Origin: Paenibacillus albidus
Lineage (GTDB): Bacteria; Bacillota; Bacilli; Paenibacillales; Paenibacillaceae
Direction: 5' to 3'
NCBI RefSeq assembly: GCF_014644435.1
Contig: NZ_BMKR01000004.1
Coordinates: forward strand, 1-64,000
Length of the DNA stretch: 64,000 nucleotides
This document shows, one piece after another, positions 25,980-35,174 of the stretch. A model generated the notes under the pieces. That model was given only the letters and a program-made list of their open reading frames with translations, was not told the origin of the DNA and did not search any database. The position numbers were made by a program, and so were the translations under genes. Position 1 is the stretch's first letter. Every line of letters begins with the position of its first letter.

Positions 25980-26210
25980 GGTCAACCTCCTATAATTAAG
26001 TACAATAAACACAAAAAATCCCAACCACAGCAGCCAGGAGAAATGAGCTTCATCCTTAGCATCGTAGTTAGGAAGTATAGGCTTCCTGTAGAGACCCCCG
26101 CCCTAAATGCCTGAGAGTTTTCCTCCGGCTCACGGGGTTATACGAGAACAATATGCAGTTGTTTTTACGACGACTGTTCAAATATTACACGGCAAGGGAG
26201 CTGTTGTCAA
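25980..26210 (-). promoter_or_regulatory. Promoter and riboswitch-like leader with attenuator for the EamA gene
   Basis: On the minus strand TTGACA (26210-26205), 17 bp, and TAATAT (26187-26182) form a near-consensus promoter. The transcript contains AACTCTCAGGCA (around 26117-26108), identical to the 3' core strand of glycine aptamers, preceded by CCGGAGG and enclosed by a CCCCG/CGGGG helix. A hairpin AGGAAG/CTTCCT (26070-26087) follows. The last element is a 7-bp hairpin (26019-26039) with a T6 tail (26018-26013), an intrinsic terminator before the ribosome site. The class is uncertain: the 5' half does not fit a full glycine aptamer. Confidence 0.55.
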
Positions 26211-26292
26211 CTGTGTCCCCATCCCTAAATGCAGTTATAATAGAGAGATGAAGCGAACCGGCAAGGGCAGAGACCGGAAGGAGAGGGTGAAC

Positions 26293-27069
26293 ATGAACGG
26301 AGAGTTGCATCAGCAGCTGTTAATCACAGCTTTAGGCAATGGCTATCTGATCAGCGGGGAGGAGGCCGTCAGCAAAGAAATGGGTTCTATTGATTATATG
26401 GAGGTAAGATTTAGAAATGAACATCATACCTGGAACTGGTCTGAATGGCTTAGGCACCTTCGTCAGGAAAGATGCCAGCGGATGATGCTGAACAGCAATT
26501 CAACTTCAGCGGCTTGGCATAGCAGTGCCTACATCAACCAAACTGCACCTGCAGGCGTAACTACCCTGGGGAATTCGGGGGAATCCCTTTGGAGCTCAGA
26601 ATGGAAACTGGATCCATTCCGGTCACAGACGAAATGGAAGGTCACCTACACGGAGCAAAAGGTCCTTGATCCAAATATGAAGGGGGTTCGGGAGTTCATT
26701 CCCATTGCTGAATTATCCGAGGTACTGGCAGAGGTGCTGCACCGGACCGGACGGCTGGCAGAGGATATCGAAGAAGTTTTTTGGAAGAAAAACTTCTTCG
26801 ACCCGGCTCTTGCCATTCTAGAAGGAACAGCAGCGATACCCCAACTCTGCTTCGACTTGCCTTCCGTCTATTCTGACAAAACGCGTCGGTTGTTGAATGC
26901 CGTGTATAAAGCCTGGGTATTTGGAGGCATGGGCTCCTGGAATGACAATCCGCCCTATTCTGCACATCTGAAGGACCGGCAACAGGAATATGACGAAGTC
27001 TCTGCGGAACTGTACAAAACACTGCAGCAATGTGCACGTGGAGCTGTGAATTCTGTGGTCCTCTTATGA
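26293..27069 (+). CDS. Hypothetical protein coupled to an AraC-type gene
   Basis: 258 residues, start at 26293 behind GGAGAGGGTG. No signal peptide, membrane helix or recognised motif. It is rich in Trp and charged residues in the first 100 residues (HHTWNWSEWLRHLRQERC). Its stop overlaps the start of the AraC/lipoprotein frame by four bases (ATGA), so the two are translated together. That coupling suggests an iron- or siderophore-related role, but nothing in the sequence proves it. Confidence 0.6.
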   Translation: MNGELHQQLLITALGNGYLISGEEAVSKEMGSIDYMEVRFRNEHHTWNWSEWLRHLRQERCQRMMLNSNSTSAAWHSSAYINQTAPAGVTTLGNSGESLWSSEWKLDPFRSQTKWKVTYTEQKVLDPNMKGVREFIPIAELSEVLAEVLHRTGRLAEDIEEVFWKKNFFDPALAILEGTAAIPQLCFDLPSVYSDKTRRLLNAVYKAWVFGGMGSWNDNPPYSAHLKDRQQEYDEVSAELYKTLQQCARGAVNSVVLL

Positions 27070-28937
27070 ATGTTAGGGATTTAGTCCGAATGTGGAATCA
27101 ATCACCGGTACAACTGATAGATATCCGTCATCATGTGCTGAAGACCGGGGACTCTTTTCATGCCTATACCTTTCCAGCCAATGGGTTCTTGTTCGTCCAT
27201 CAAGGGGCAGCGAAAGTAAATCTTGACAGTGCCGAGTACCTTTCAACAGAATTCAATGTCATGCATAACATCAAAGGGGCCGTCCTTCATATTTCGGGTA
27301 TCAACCAGCCGGTTGACTATTATTTGCTTTTATACAAACCTCTTGTTGGACAATCCCGCCTTTCCCGGGACGTGCAAGCGGATCTGGTTGGTCCGCAGTC
27401 CTATGTCTTTCAGGCCCAATATCCGTTATCCCTATTGTCGCTGCTTGTGCAGATGATTGATCTGTGGACGACGGGTGAAGAACTGGACAGGCTGCAGGTG
27501 TCGGGGCTGTTCATCCAGTGGGTGCATGAACAATTTCGCCAGCTGAGCCTGGTGGAGGACGAGCATTTGGAGCCGGATCTGGCCCAGAGAATCGCCCAAT
27601 ATATCCACGAGCATTTGCATAGGACTATTTCTATGGAGACCATGGCGGAAATATTTCATTATAGCACACATCATTTGGCCAGAGTCTTCAAGCGCAAATA
27701 TGGCTACAGCCCAATCGAATATGCGATTCAGACCCGGATTGCCAGAGCAAAGACCTTGCTTAGCGAAAGCGATGTGTCCATTCGGGAGGTCGCCGAAAGC
27801 GTGGGGTATAAGGATTTATATTATTTTAGCCGGATCTTTAAGAGGGTGACCGGCGAGACTCCGGCACAATTTAAGCTGCATAGCCCGCGTTCAAAAAGTT
27901 CAATTCGTCCTAAAGAGATGCCGGAATCGTTCATTGCTCCCCGTTGTGGACAACGTTATATTGATAACAATGATAATCATTATCAATATGACACCTGGAG
28001 CGTGAATGAAGTGAATGTTCGATTGAAGTCTTCTTTTGCTGTAACTTTGCTGTTTAGTTTGTCTTTACTGCTGGCAGCCTGTGGGGGAGCTGGCACGGAT
28101 GAACCGGCCGTAGAGACAAGAATGTATAAGGATGCTATGGGAAGACAGGTAGAAATACCGGTAAATCCAAGCAGGACAGTCGTTCTTACTTATGGAGGGT
28201 ATTTGCTCCCGCTGGACCTGAAGCCGGTAGGTGTCAACCAGGAGACGCTTGACCAGTATCCGCAGGATATGGCTGATGTGGAGAGCATCGGCAAAGGGAC
28301 AGGCAATAAAGAAGCGATCCTGGCGCTGCTGCCGGATCTGATTATTTTACCGGATTATCTGAGTGAGGATATTATCGTATCTTATGAGAAGATTGCCCCA
28401 ACCGTCGCTGTTGCCTGGGGAGGCGATCCTGATGTTATCGACACTTTAAGAACTGTAGGTGATATTATGAACCGCAAGCAGGAAGCGGAAGCCTGGATTG
28501 CTAAGTTTGAAGGGAAGCTGCAGGGAGTTCGGGACCAGGTAAACATTCAGCTTGAACCGGGAACAACGGCGATTTCTTTCGTTCTCTCAAGTGGAGAAGT
28601 GCTGCTGGGGGGCGAAGGCGGGACGCTCGGCAAACTGATCTATCAGGATTTCGGTTTCAAGATGCCTGAGGAATTCAAAGCTTTTGCGGACGGGGGAACC
28701 GTCTTGTCGATGGAGAAGCTGGTTGACCAGCCGGCGGATTACTTCTTTACACAAATGGACGAAGATGAATTCAAGCAGATGACGGAGCTGTTCAAGGAAC
28801 CTGTGTATCAGACCATCCCTGCTGTGAAAAACAACCGGATCATTAACGTATCCCGGGAAAAGTGGAACTACGGTCCTTATACCGTGGAGCAAGGTGTGGA
28901 TGCCTTAATCCAGCAGGTATCACAGCTGCAGCAATAA
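27066..28937 (+). CDS. AraC-type regulator reading in frame into a siderophore-binding lipoprotein
   Basis: One uninterrupted frame of 623 codons. Residues 1-165 form a cupin-like sensor. About 175-275 hold two AraC helix-turn-helix motifs (ISMETMAEIFHYSTHHLARVFKRKYG and IREVAESVGYKDLYYFSRIFKR). No stop follows. About 280-315 is a linker encoded by a complete promoter and Fur box. From residue 316 a signal peptide begins (SSFAVTLLFSLSLLLAAC, lipobox Cys339), followed by a FecB/FhuD-type iron-siderophore binding protein (DAMGRQVEIPVNPSRTVV, LLPDLIILPDYLSEDI). A GTG at 28011, ten bases after GGAG, would give a normal 309-residue lipoprotein with Cys24. So both separate and fused products are possible. 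It is paralogous to 41874-43874. It overlaps the upstream gene by four bases. Confidence 0.85.
   Translation: MNVRDLVRMWNQSPVQLIDIRHHVLKTGDSFHAYTFPANGFLFVHQGAAKVNLDSAEYLSTEFNVMHNIKGAVLHISGINQPVDYYLLLYKPLVGQSRLSRDVQADLVGPQSYVFQAQYPLSLLSLLVQMIDLWTTGEELDRLQVSGLFIQWVHEQFRQLSLVEDEHLEPDLAQRIAQYIHEHLHRTISMETMAEIFHYSTHHLARVFKRKYGYSPIEYAIQTRIARAKTLLSESDVSIREVAESVGYKDLYYFSRIFKRVTGETPAQFKLHSPRSKSSIRPKEMPESFIAPRCGQRYIDNNDNHYQYDTWSVNEVNVRLKSSFAVTLLFSLSLLLAACGGAGTDEPAVETRMYKDAMGRQVEIPVNPSRTVVLTYGGYLLPLDLKPVGVNQETLDQYPQDMADVESIGKGTGNKEAILALLPDLIILPDYLSEDIIVSYEKIAPTVAVAWGGDPDVIDTLRTVGDIMNRKQEAEAWIAKFEGKLQGVRDQVNIQLEPGTTAISFVLSSGEVLLGGEGGTLGKLIYQDFGFKMPEEFKAFADGGTVLSMEKLVDQPADYFFTQMDEDEFKQMTELFKEPVYQTIPAVKNNRIINVSREKWNYGPYTVEQGVDALIQQVSQLQQ
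27934..27985 (+). promoter_or_regulatory. Fur-controlled promoter inside the AraC/lipoprotein frame
   Basis: TTGCTC (27934-27939), 17 bp, TATATT (27957-27962) gives a sigma-A promoter. TGATAATCATTATCA at 27971-27985 is a perfect 7-1-7 Fur box (TGATAATnATTATCA) over the expected transcription start. It lies 26 bp before the lipoprotein GTG and is read as coding linker (NNDNHYQYD) by the longer frame. Confidence 0.88.
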
Positions 28938-28952
28938 ACGGTACAGATTTAA

Positions 28953-29202
28953 TTAATCCCAATCCATATAGAATTCAGCTTTCAGCTGTCCAGGTTTGCA
29001 TTCCGGGCAGTTCAATTGAACTGGAACCTTGTGTTCTATGAATGAGCGTTTCATGGTTTCGTCGCATCTATTACAAGTATAGGAGATAGTGCGACGATTC
29101 CGACCTCATCTCCATATATAGTGCAGTTCTTAGTGCGCTGCAGGCAGGACATACAAATAACGTATCGGCGGCATCACATGTCAGCCGGAAGGCTTCTCCC
29201 AT
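28953..29202 (-). pseudogene. Frameshifted small zinc-ribbon protein gene
   Basis: From the ATG at 29202, behind AGAGGTG, the frame reads MGEAFRLTCDAADTLFVCPAC and then meets a TAA near residue 45. The next frame continues without loss as ISYTCNRCDETMKRSFIEH, then QLNCPECKPGQLKAEFYMDWD and a stop at 28953. Together they give three CxxC pairs of a small zinc-ribbon protein. The total length is one base over a multiple of three, so a single-base insertion (or a sequencing error) near 29085-29100 explains it. Function unknown. Confidence 0.6.
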
Positions 29203-29373
29203 TCTACTCACCTCTTTTGAGTTCTAATTTCATCCTACCATAATCTCTTTTAAGCAGCCCGTTTTTGCATTCTTAAGGTTAATTTATGATTCGTGTAATT
29301 TTATTGTAAGCTCGCAATGGTATAATTATCCAATGCAGTTCATTTTACAATAAAAAAGCAAGGAGGTTATAGG

Positions 29374-30141
29374 GTGAATATTTCGCTAATGCCACGACAG
29401 TGGTCCCCTCAAACATCCGGTTCACTAACTCAATTACAATCGGAGTCACGCAGTCAAGGCAAAAAAGGGATGCAGGATAATGAACTTCAGAAGCTGCAAG
29501 AGCATCAGCTGAAATTAAAAGAACATCGCTCCAATTATTTAACGCAAGCCATGGAGAAGAACACCAGTCCAGAGGTTATAAAAGCTGAGCTGGAGCAGAT
29601 TGATATGCAAATTCAGGACATTGAGAAAACCATTCAGAAACAGCTGATGGAGGATAAGCAAAAATCGCTGGGAATGGATGAAGAGCGCAAACAGGATGTC
29701 CAGAAAGGCATTGCTGAAAAAAAAGAAAGGTATGAGAAGGAAGCAAATCCGGTACATCCGGGTGTAGCTTCTACGTACACTATGAATGCTGTTCTTTCAG
29801 GGAATATTCAAATAAAGCAGTCGAGCAGTATTAAGCTGGCGCAATTGACGCTGCAAAGTGAAGCGAAGAGCTGGGAACATAGCGATATGGAGAAATCCAT
29901 GAAGCTTAAAGCGAAAGCAGAGGGTCTGAATGACAAGCTTATGGGCACTGCAACAGAAATTAATGAACATCTGCTGGCTGGTTTAGAAAAGGATGTGAAG
30001 GCTGAGGGGAGCAAAACAAACATCCCGCCGTCATCTCAAGGCACGATTCATGAAGACAAGCAGCAGGAGCTTCAAGCTTATGAAGCTGTGAAAAAGGGAA
30101 ACAAAGAAACGACCGGCGTGTTGCTGGATATTATCGCATAA
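29374..30141 (+). CDS. Hypothetical coiled-coil protein
   Basis: 255 residues from a GTG behind AAGGAGG. No signal peptide. Residues ~30-125 are a long, Lys/Glu/Gln-rich coiled coil (LQKLQEHQLKLKEHRSNYL, IDMQIQDIEKTIQKQLMED). A second helical part spans about 150-240. The organisation recalls FlxA-like or other structural coiled-coil proteins of Firmicutes, but the family is not recognised. It lies alone with AT-rich flanks. Confidence 0.6.
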   Translation: MNISLMPRQWSPQTSGSLTQLQSESRSQGKKGMQDNELQKLQEHQLKLKEHRSNYLTQAMEKNTSPEVIKAELEQIDMQIQDIEKTIQKQLMEDKQKSLGMDEERKQDVQKGIAEKKERYEKEANPVHPGVASTYTMNAVLSGNIQIKQSSSIKLAQLTLQSEAKSWEHSDMEKSMKLKAKAEGLNDKLMGTATEINEHLLAGLEKDVKAEGSKTNIPPSSQGTIHEDKQQELQAYEAVKKGNKETTGVLLDIIA

Positions 30142-30274
30142 ACAATACATAGCTTCGCCTAAAAACAAATATTTGAGTGTGTTATCCTATGTTTAACAAG
30201 GAGGTGGGGAGTGATTAGCTCCCCGCCTATCAAACCTATGTACCGTCCGGTATACGGCAGTTCATAAATTAGTG

Positions 30275-31360
30275 TTACTTGGCCACGTTAGCAGGCTCAT
30301 AAATAAGGCAGCGCAGGCTTTGATCCGGATAGCGCATTTCCGCATTATAACTGCTGCCGTCTTCCAGCAGTAGTTTCACCGCTACCATTCCACGTTTGTT
30401 ATTGGTTACAGTGTCTGTCAGGAAGGCTTTAGTGATCTTCCGGGTTTCCCCCTGTTTGTCTGTTACTATTTTGGTAGCCGCATGAATCCAACTGGCATCC
30501 TTTTGAATGAGGCTGGCGGCGGATGTGCTGATTGGGGTTCTTTTTAATGAGAAATTACTGGCGGTTGTATCGACTACGATGCCCGTTGGCCCATCAATGA
30601 TCACATTATATTGCCAGAACTCCTTGCCTTGGCCACTTAAGGTCAGGGATTTGTAAGGGCTGAATTGAATAGCCCAGGTCCTGCGCTTATCAAGCCCGGC
30701 TTCGTCGTAGATCACTTTTGTTTCCAGTTTGGCTACATCAACATCGAAAAGTTTGCCCACACTTGAAGCGGCCAGGACAACGGCCTCTTTCTGACTTAAT
30801 TCTTCAGGCCCCGGCACGGCTTTTACATGCCGCTTGGACATGACATAGTTCACCCGATAGGACCAATCAATGAACTGTAAGAGTTCCTCGTCGGTCAGCG
30901 GACGATCAGGATAAGTGAATGTATTCATTTTCAGGTCATAATAAAAATCTGACTGTCCGGGTTGCATAGGAAAGGAGCCCTTGGGACGAACGCCGTCATA
31001 GACATATTGGTCCTCCAGTATCTGTCTCCGCTTAATTTCCGCATCTGTCATTTCCCGGCCAGTGAGACGGGGATCACTATTAACTTGCCTGTCCGCAAAA
31101 TCATAAACCTGCTGCAGTTCCTCTTCTGTCATCAGCTCCAAATCACTGTTTACAGTGGACACCGGCGCAGGTGCTTCTACTTTCAATACGGGCGCTTTGC
31201 TGCCAGACGAGGCCAAGCGGGCCATATCTTGCAGTACAGGTTTATTTTGCGCGGCAACGGGCGTGTTCACAATTCTCGGGACAGCCATTGCGCTGACCGT
31301 AAGTACACTTCCAGAGAACAGGAGTACAGCAAGTGAAGCAGTGAATTTCTTGTTGCTCAT
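30275..31360 (-). CDS. Secreted protein of unknown function, third gene of a two-component operon
   Basis: 361 residues, start at 31360 behind GGAGG. A signal peptide (about 1-27) ends in the ...SAMA region without a lipobox. The mature part has acidic helices (MTEEELQQVYDFADRQV, LTDEELLQFIDWSYRVN) and a C-terminal beta-rich half with a PepSY-like feel (EFWQYNVIIDGPTGIVVDTTASNF). It starts 60 bp after the kinase stop on the same strand, so it is probably cotranscribed. It could be the accessory or target protein of that system. Confidence 0.65.
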   Translation of the reverse strand: MSNKKFTASLAVLLFSGSVLTVSAMAVPRIVNTPVAAQNKPVLQDMARLASSGSKAPVLKVEAPAPVSTVNSDLELMTEEELQQVYDFADRQVNSDPRLTGREMTDAEIKRRQILEDQYVYDGVRPKGSFPMQPGQSDFYYDLKMNTFTYPDRPLTDEELLQFIDWSYRVNYVMSKRHVKAVPGPEELSQKEAVVLAASSVGKLFDVDVAKLETKVIYDEAGLDKRRTWAIQFSPYKSLTLSGQGKEFWQYNVIIDGPTGIVVDTTASNFSLKRTPISTSAASLIQKDASWIHAATKIVTDKQGETRKITKAFLTDTVTNNKRGMVAVKLLLEDGSSYNAEMRYPDQSLRCLIYEPANVAK

Positions 31361-31420
31361 GTAAATAACCTCCATCAGGATTGGATGATGTTGAATCTTC
31401 CTAACCTTAATCCCAAGATG

Positions 31421-32824
31421 TTATAGAATAAGAGGACAGTTGTTATGAAGTTGTAAAAAGAGACGGATGCTGGTTCCCTCACCGGGAACAGAGTCAAGGG
31501 AGAGTCTCGCCTTATGTGCCTCGGCAATTTGCCGGCAAAAGGACAAGCCCAGACCTGCACCGCCGTGTTCACTTGAACGGGCTTCGTCGCCCCGGTAAAA
31601 TGGCTCAAAGACACGTTTGGCCTGCTCAGCAGTCATTCCGGCTCCGGTATCGCGGATTTCCAGCACGGCATCTCCATTCTGTTCATAGGCCAGCAGCTGG
31701 ATTGTGCTGCCTGGCTTAGAGGCGTGAATGGCATTTTCGATGAGGTTGACCAAATACGAAGCCAGCAAATCAGCGTCTCCCCAGACCTGAGGAATCGTGT
31801 GGTGGAGGTGCAGCTTTATGCCTGCATCGGCCAGCTTGGGTTGTTCTGATTGCTCGACTGCCTGAAAAAGCTCCGTAAGCTCCACCTTCCGGAGAGTGAG
31901 TGCCTGGTGCCGGAGCACCGACAAGTCCAGCAGCTTGAAGGCCAGATTCTTCAGGCGCAGGGTTTCACTAAGAATATAACGGCCGGCAGTCTGCTGTTCT
32001 TCCTCGCCAATATTGGCGGTAGTCAGAAATTCGGCGAACCCCTGCATGCTGGTTAAGGGTGTCCGCAGCTCGTGGGCCAGATTATCCACCATCCGCTGCT
32101 TATCTTCGGCCATCTCGGAGAGCGCGGTGACCCTGTGCTCCACGGCCTCCGCCATCCGGTTGAAGTTCAGGGCGAGCTCGCCGAATTCATCTTTGCTGCG
32201 CAGCTGTACCCGCTTCGAGTAGTCGCCTTCGGCAATTGTTTTGCTGGTCTCTGACAGCAGCTTCAGCGGTTTGGTCAGCTGCCGGATCAGCAGATACAGC
32301 AGCAGCAAAAGAACCGGTCCGACAATCCAGTTAATCATAACAAAAAAGCGGCTCAGCTCCTGCTGCTTGGCGAACAGCCCGCTGATATCACGCTGGTAGA
32401 CCAACTGCAGATGCTGGTAGGGAGCGGGGAGCGGGCTGGAAAGCTGAATAGACTGTTCGTCCAGCAGCTCAGCCGGGTCGCGGGTTCCAGAATCGGGCGA
32501 GGCGGGGGTCCCTGCCCGGGAAGGGTAAACCCGTTGTCCGTTGTCCCATAGCTGCAGGTGGATTCCCTGCTTGCGGTAATATTCGCTGTAGGACTGGGCA
32601 ACACTGGCCAACAAAATAGGAGTGATTCGGGTGCCACGTGTCTGGATGGAATTGAGGTTTTCATAAATATTATTTGCGATGAGCAGCTGCTCGCTGGCGG
32701 CTCTTTGCGTTTCGCTGTCCATGTTCAACTGCCAGCTTTTTTTCATCACCATAATCACACTTACATCCAGGGCGGCTATGAAGAGGGCGAGTACCGCCAG
32801 CAGAATTTTATGCCAGAATCTCAT
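31421..32824 (-). CDS. Sensor histidine kinase
   Basis: 467 residues. TM1 is at about 5-27, a ~130-residue extracellular sensor follows, TM2 at about 160-181, HAMP about 181-233 (LTKPLKLLSETSKTIAEGDY), and HisKA with His251 in NLAHELRTPLTSMQGF. HATPase motifs: NLIENAIHAS (N box), IRDTGAGM (G1), HGGAGLGLSFCRQIAEAH (G2). It lies two bases after the stop of the response regulator gene, so they form one operon. Confidence 0.88.
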   Translation of the reverse strand: MRFWHKILLAVLALFIAALDVSVIMVMKKSWQLNMDSETQRAASEQLLIANNIYENLNSIQTRGTRITPILLASVAQSYSEYYRKQGIHLQLWDNGQRVYPSRAGTPASPDSGTRDPAELLDEQSIQLSSPLPAPYQHLQLVYQRDISGLFAKQQELSRFFVMINWIVGPVLLLLLYLLIRQLTKPLKLLSETSKTIAEGDYSKRVQLRSKDEFGELALNFNRMAEAVEHRVTALSEMAEDKQRMVDNLAHELRTPLTSMQGFAEFLTTANIGEEEQQTAGRYILSETLRLKNLAFKLLDLSVLRHQALTLRKVELTELFQAVEQSEQPKLADAGIKLHLHHTIPQVWGDADLLASYLVNLIENAIHASKPGSTIQLLAYEQNGDAVLEIRDTGAGMTAEQAKRVFEPFYRGDEARSSEHGGAGLGLSFCRQIAEAHKARLSLDSVPGEGTSIRLFLQLHNNCPLIL

Positions 32825-32826
32825 AA

Positions 32827-33486
32827 TCAGACCTGAACTTCCAGGCGGTAGCCCAGCTTAAAAACGGTTTTGATCCGGTCTTCCCAGCCCAGTTTTTTAC
32901 GCAGCTGCCGGATATGGACATCAACAGTACGGCTTTCGCCTGCAAAATCATACCCCCAGGCCAGTTCCAATAGCTTTTCGCGCGACAAGGCAATATTCCG
33001 GTTACGGATTAATACTTCCAGCAGCTCGAATTCCCTTACGGTTAAGTCTACCGGTGTTTGATCCACAAGCACCTGCCGTTCCAGGTAACGCACTTCAACG
33101 GTATCGCAAATGAAGCTCGAGGTGCTTTTTTCACTCCTGCGCAGGACCACATTGATTCTTGCCAAGAGTTCAAGGATCTCAAAGGGTTTCATGATATAAT
33201 CATCCGCGCCCAGCTCGAAACCTTTGATGCGGTCGGCCAAGGAATTTTTGGCTGTAATCAGAATCACCGGAATCTGCAGAGGGGCAATCCGCTGCATGAC
33301 CTCAAAACCGTTCAGCTCCGGAAGCATCACATCCAGCAGAATCAAATCGGGTTTCTCGTGTTCCAGCATGTCAAAAACATCAGGTCCGCGGTAAGCTTTG
33401 CTATACGTATGGCCAACCAGCTTGAGATTCATTGTAATTAAATCACTGATTGGACGTTCATCTTCAACTACCAATATATTTGCCAT
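32827..33486 (-). CDS. OmpR-family response regulator
   Basis: 219 residues. The receiver domain has acidic residues at 8-10 (VEDE), phospho-acceptor Asp52 (LILLDVMLPE) and Lys in DDYIMKPFE. The winged-helix DNA-binding domain (about 125-219) has LTVREFELLEVLIRNRNIALSREKLLELAWG and TVDVHIRQLRKKL. It is the first gene of an operon with the kinase and a secreted protein. The ATG follows AGGAGGAG. Confidence 0.9.
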   Translation of the reverse strand: MANILVVEDERPISDLITMNLKLVGHTYSKAYRGPDVFDMLEHEKPDLILLDVMLPELNGFEVMQRIAPLQIPVILITAKNSLADRIKGFELGADDYIMKPFEILELLARINVVLRRSEKSTSSFICDTVEVRYLERQVLVDQTPVDLTVREFELLEVLIRNRNIALSREKLLELAWGYDFAGESRTVDVHIRQLRKKLGWEDRIKTVFKLGYRLEVQV

Positions 33487-33692
33487 GCGCTAATTCTCCT
33501 CCTGAAATCTCACAGACATCATCTTCACTTCCGTAATACACTATATACAACAACAGGAAGGATTGTCCAGATGTAAGACATGCCTAACAGGCCAGGAAGG
33601 TTTCAAAATTACGATGCAGCTTTAATAGGTATGGGAGGATAATATACCCAGAGAATCATTGATACATAGCTAGAAGGAGTGTATACATAAGC

Positions 33693-34400
33693 ATGAAGTT
33701 GAAGACTACGTCGCTGACAATCAGATTTATACTGCTGGCCATATTTGTTTTTGTGGTTGTAGTGATTTTTTTGTTCGTCCGGCCTTTTTTTACGGCACTT
33801 ATCAGTGAAGAGGAGGCGGCTGAAGCTGCGAAGAATTATGCACAGGCAGAATATGGCGAGGAAGTGATCATTGATGAAGTGTTTTTACACGGCGGCTATT
33901 TGTCGTATTTGGTGGATGGACACTTTCAAGATGCGGATCAAACGTCATTCAGATTGCTAGTAGATGATGATAATGGGGAAGTCAAAGATTTTGAATTCTC
34001 CAAAAGTTATGCCAATATGAAACTGCGCAAGCAGATGGCGGAGTTTCGCGGCGAGCTTGAAGCTGTGGGTTACCTGACACCCAAACGTATGGTATCGGTG
34101 TATAAAGATACATATGTGTCTGCTTACAGTTGTGCTGATACCAGAACCTGCCGTATCCAGGAAATTCAGGTGGCGCTGCCTGTAGTCAACAGCCAGACCG
34201 AAGAGCAAGCCTTTACCTTTTTATATGAATGGCAAAAGAAATTCCCCGAGCGGATCGACAGTATTTTTGTCGGGAACGTGGAAGGGGAGGGCGTATCCAA
34301 ATGCCTGCGGCCGGAGAGCAGCTACGAAGACCGCTCTACACAGTACAGCTATGAAGAATTTATGCAGCAAGGGGAATGTGTCAATACAGGGGATAAATAA
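33693..34400 (+). CDS. Single-span membrane protein of unknown function
   Basis: 235 residues. A transmembrane helix at about 10-32 (FILLAIFVFVVVVIFLFV) is followed by an extracytoplasmic domain that begins SEEEAAEAAKNYAQAEYGEEV, a PepSY-like opening. Cys pairs in CADTRTC suggest a disulphide outside the cell. The ATG follows AGAAGGAG. It is divergent from the two-component operon, and CueP follows on the same strand 110 bp later. Confidence 0.65.
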   Translation: MKLKTTSLTIRFILLAIFVFVVVVIFLFVRPFFTALISEEEAAEAAKNYAQAEYGEEVIIDEVFLHGGYLSYLVDGHFQDADQTSFRLLVDDDNGEVKDFEFSKSYANMKLRKQMAEFRGELEAVGYLTPKRMVSVYKDTYVSAYSCADTRTCRIQEIQVALPVVNSQTEEQAFTFLYEWQKKFPERIDSIFVGNVEGEGVSKCLRPESSYEDRSTQYSYEEFMQQGECVNTGDK

Positions 34401-34509
34401 GGCAGGAGTCCATAACTATGAAAATACGGTGTCTAATGGAGCTCAACTTGTCCTCTAGAGCCCAAACTAGATTATAATAATAAAAACTAGCTAAGGGGAT
34501 GGGAGTTAG

Positions 34510-35049
34510 ATGAGATGGAAAGTCGTGACGTTGTCCGGGGTGGTAGCTATCCTGTGTGCTGCGGCCCTATTTGTAGGCAATACTGGCAACAAAGAGTCCG
34601 CTAAGCAGGAGGCGGGAACAATTAAGCAAATGGTACAGGATTTCAGTACGCGCAAGGCCACAGCGGCCTCGGCTTCGATCACTTCCACGCAATTGATCGT
34701 GACCGGTGAGGATTCCAAGGAAGCGGCTTATGACTTGCCGGAGGATGAGTTTTTTCTGTCAATCGCACCATACGAAGAGAGTACACATCCTTGTGCGATC
34801 CATAGTCTGACTGGCTGTCAAGGGGAAATGACGGACAAAGAGTTTATCGTAACGATCAACGACGCAGACGGGAAAGTAGTTTTGGACAAGGCTGCAATGA
34901 AATCGCAGTCCAACGGATTTATTGATCTGTGGCTGCCGCGCGACCAGACATACCGCATTACAGTAGAGCATGAAGGGAAGACAGCGGAATCCGAAATCTC
35001 CACATATAAGCAGGACAACACTTGCCTTACGACGATGCAATTAGGTTGA
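34510..35049 (+). CDS. cueP: CueP-family copper-binding protein
   Basis: 179 residues. An N-terminal hydrophobic segment (about 6-24) exports or anchors it. The metal site of CueP is conserved: HPCAIHSLTGCQGEM (Cys-x2-His-x4-Cys with a preceding His), and a last Cys in DNTCLTTMQLG. In Salmonella CueP is the periplasmic copper store that delivers copper to superoxide dismutase. In a Gram-positive host it would lie on the outer face of the membrane. No copper exporter or regulator gene is adjacent. Confidence 0.8.
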   Translation: MRWKVVTLSGVVAILCAAALFVGNTGNKESAKQEAGTIKQMVQDFSTRKATAASASITSTQLIVTGEDSKEAAYDLPEDEFFLSIAPYEESTHPCAIHSLTGCQGEMTDKEFIVTINDADGKVVLDKAAMKSQSNGFIDLWLPRDQTYRITVEHEGKTAESEISTYKQDNTCLTTMQLG

Positions 35050-35174
35050 TCACCAGAATGAGGGGCTCCCGTTATTTGTAGTTTCCGGAGGTACTGCTCG
35101 TATTTAAATAGCCGGGGAAGCGCTGAGTATAGGCCATTGGCAAGAAAAGTTGGTCCATAGTATATTGAATGTAT

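Noticed and set aside
26107..26292. Upstream extension of the hypothetical gene at 26293
   Set aside because: The extension overlaps the divergent promoter and leader of the EamA gene, and a good SD precedes the ATG at 26293.
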